Part shown: positions 63,979 through 64,000 of the stretch, in pieces
How the letters are laid out: each line of letters begins with the position of its first letter
Numbering within the stretch: the stretch's first letter is position 1
Source of the DNA: Duganella sp. BuS-21
Lineage (GTDB): Bacteria > Pseudomonadota > Gammaproteobacteria > Burkholderiales > Burkholderiaceae_D
Direction: 5' to 3'
Assembly: GCA_041874725.1 (NCBI GenBank)
Contig: CP097466.1
Location: forward strand, 4,898,001-4,962,000
DNA: 64,000 nt
The notes under the pieces: generated by a model
Database searches by the model: none
What the model was told of the DNA's origin: nothing
Seen by the model: the letters and a program-made list of their open reading frames with translations, nothing else
Translations under genes and position numbers: made by a program

Positions 63979-64000
63979 ACTCCCGCGCAAGCGGGAGCCC
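63979..64000. repeat. REP-like palindrome at window end
   Basis: ACTCCCGCGCAAGCGGGAGC is the same palindrome as at 57522-57541 with one changed terminal base. It lies in the gap upstream of bamB. Confidence 0.75.

Overview
The window is chromosomal DNA of a GC-rich betaproteobacterium, most likely of the Oxalobacteraceae (Massilia / Duganella / Janthinobacterium group). The basis is the conserved block bamB-der-hfq-hflX-hflK-hflC-hisZ-purA-phosphoribosyltransferase (54.4-64 kb), tandem PEP-CTERM exosortase substrates, the DUF2760-Hsp70-Hsp70 operon and the general codon style. The genus is inference; no rRNA is present.

Layout. 0-8 kb: a uracil-DNA-glycosylase-like protein with an altered catalytic motif, an S41-type peptidase, a VOC / FAH / maleylacetoacetate isomerase operon facing a LysR regulator, an azoreductase, a ChaC-like cyclotransferase, and a PA0069-type radical SAM gene under a near-perfect LexA box. 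8-16 kb: the Hsp70 operon, a tRNA-modifying DTW enzyme and a chemoreceptor. 15.7-18.4 kb: the wreck of a type VI secretion locus, with tssA kept and a tssM-clpV deletion scar. 18.5-24.9 kb: an unknown membrane protein, a GST, a diguanylate cyclase, a broken lipoprotein gene, a PEP-CTERM protein, a DUF4214-FKBP lipoprotein and a DUF2322 protein.

24.95-34.76 kb is an accessory island, visibly more AT-rich. An intact tRNA-Asn lies on the right and a 46-bp copy of the 3' part of the same tRNA on the left, in the orientation expected for integration into the tRNA 3' end. No integrase is visible. Cargo: a toxin-antitoxin pair, seven 23-bp repeats in exact register, a tRNA-Phe 3' fragment, a Rad50/RloC-like ATPase with a CPAC zinc-hook motif, a GGCT-fold protein, and a run of XRE regulator - membrane coiled-coil protein - trypsin-like protease - DUF2971 protein. 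This is the best candidate for undescribed anti-phage systems. A second, 1.4-kb island of the same design (45.1-46.5 kb) carries a small membrane protein translationally coupled to a PD-(D/E)XK nuclease-like protein.

Between and around the islands are four intact tRNA-Asn genes (34.7, 37.2, 44.9 and 46.5 kb), each with its own terminator, separating housekeeping and carbohydrate genes (a TonB receptor, a GPH symporter with a GH43 enzyme, a DUF3334 protein, a GAF histidine kinase). From 46.6 kb on the chromosome is conventional: aromatic/aspartate aminotransferase, uvrB, a 43-bp perfect hairpin, an sdpRI-hydrolase operon, marC, two PEP-CTERM paralogues, then the purA-hfl-hfq-der-bamB block, all on the minus strand.
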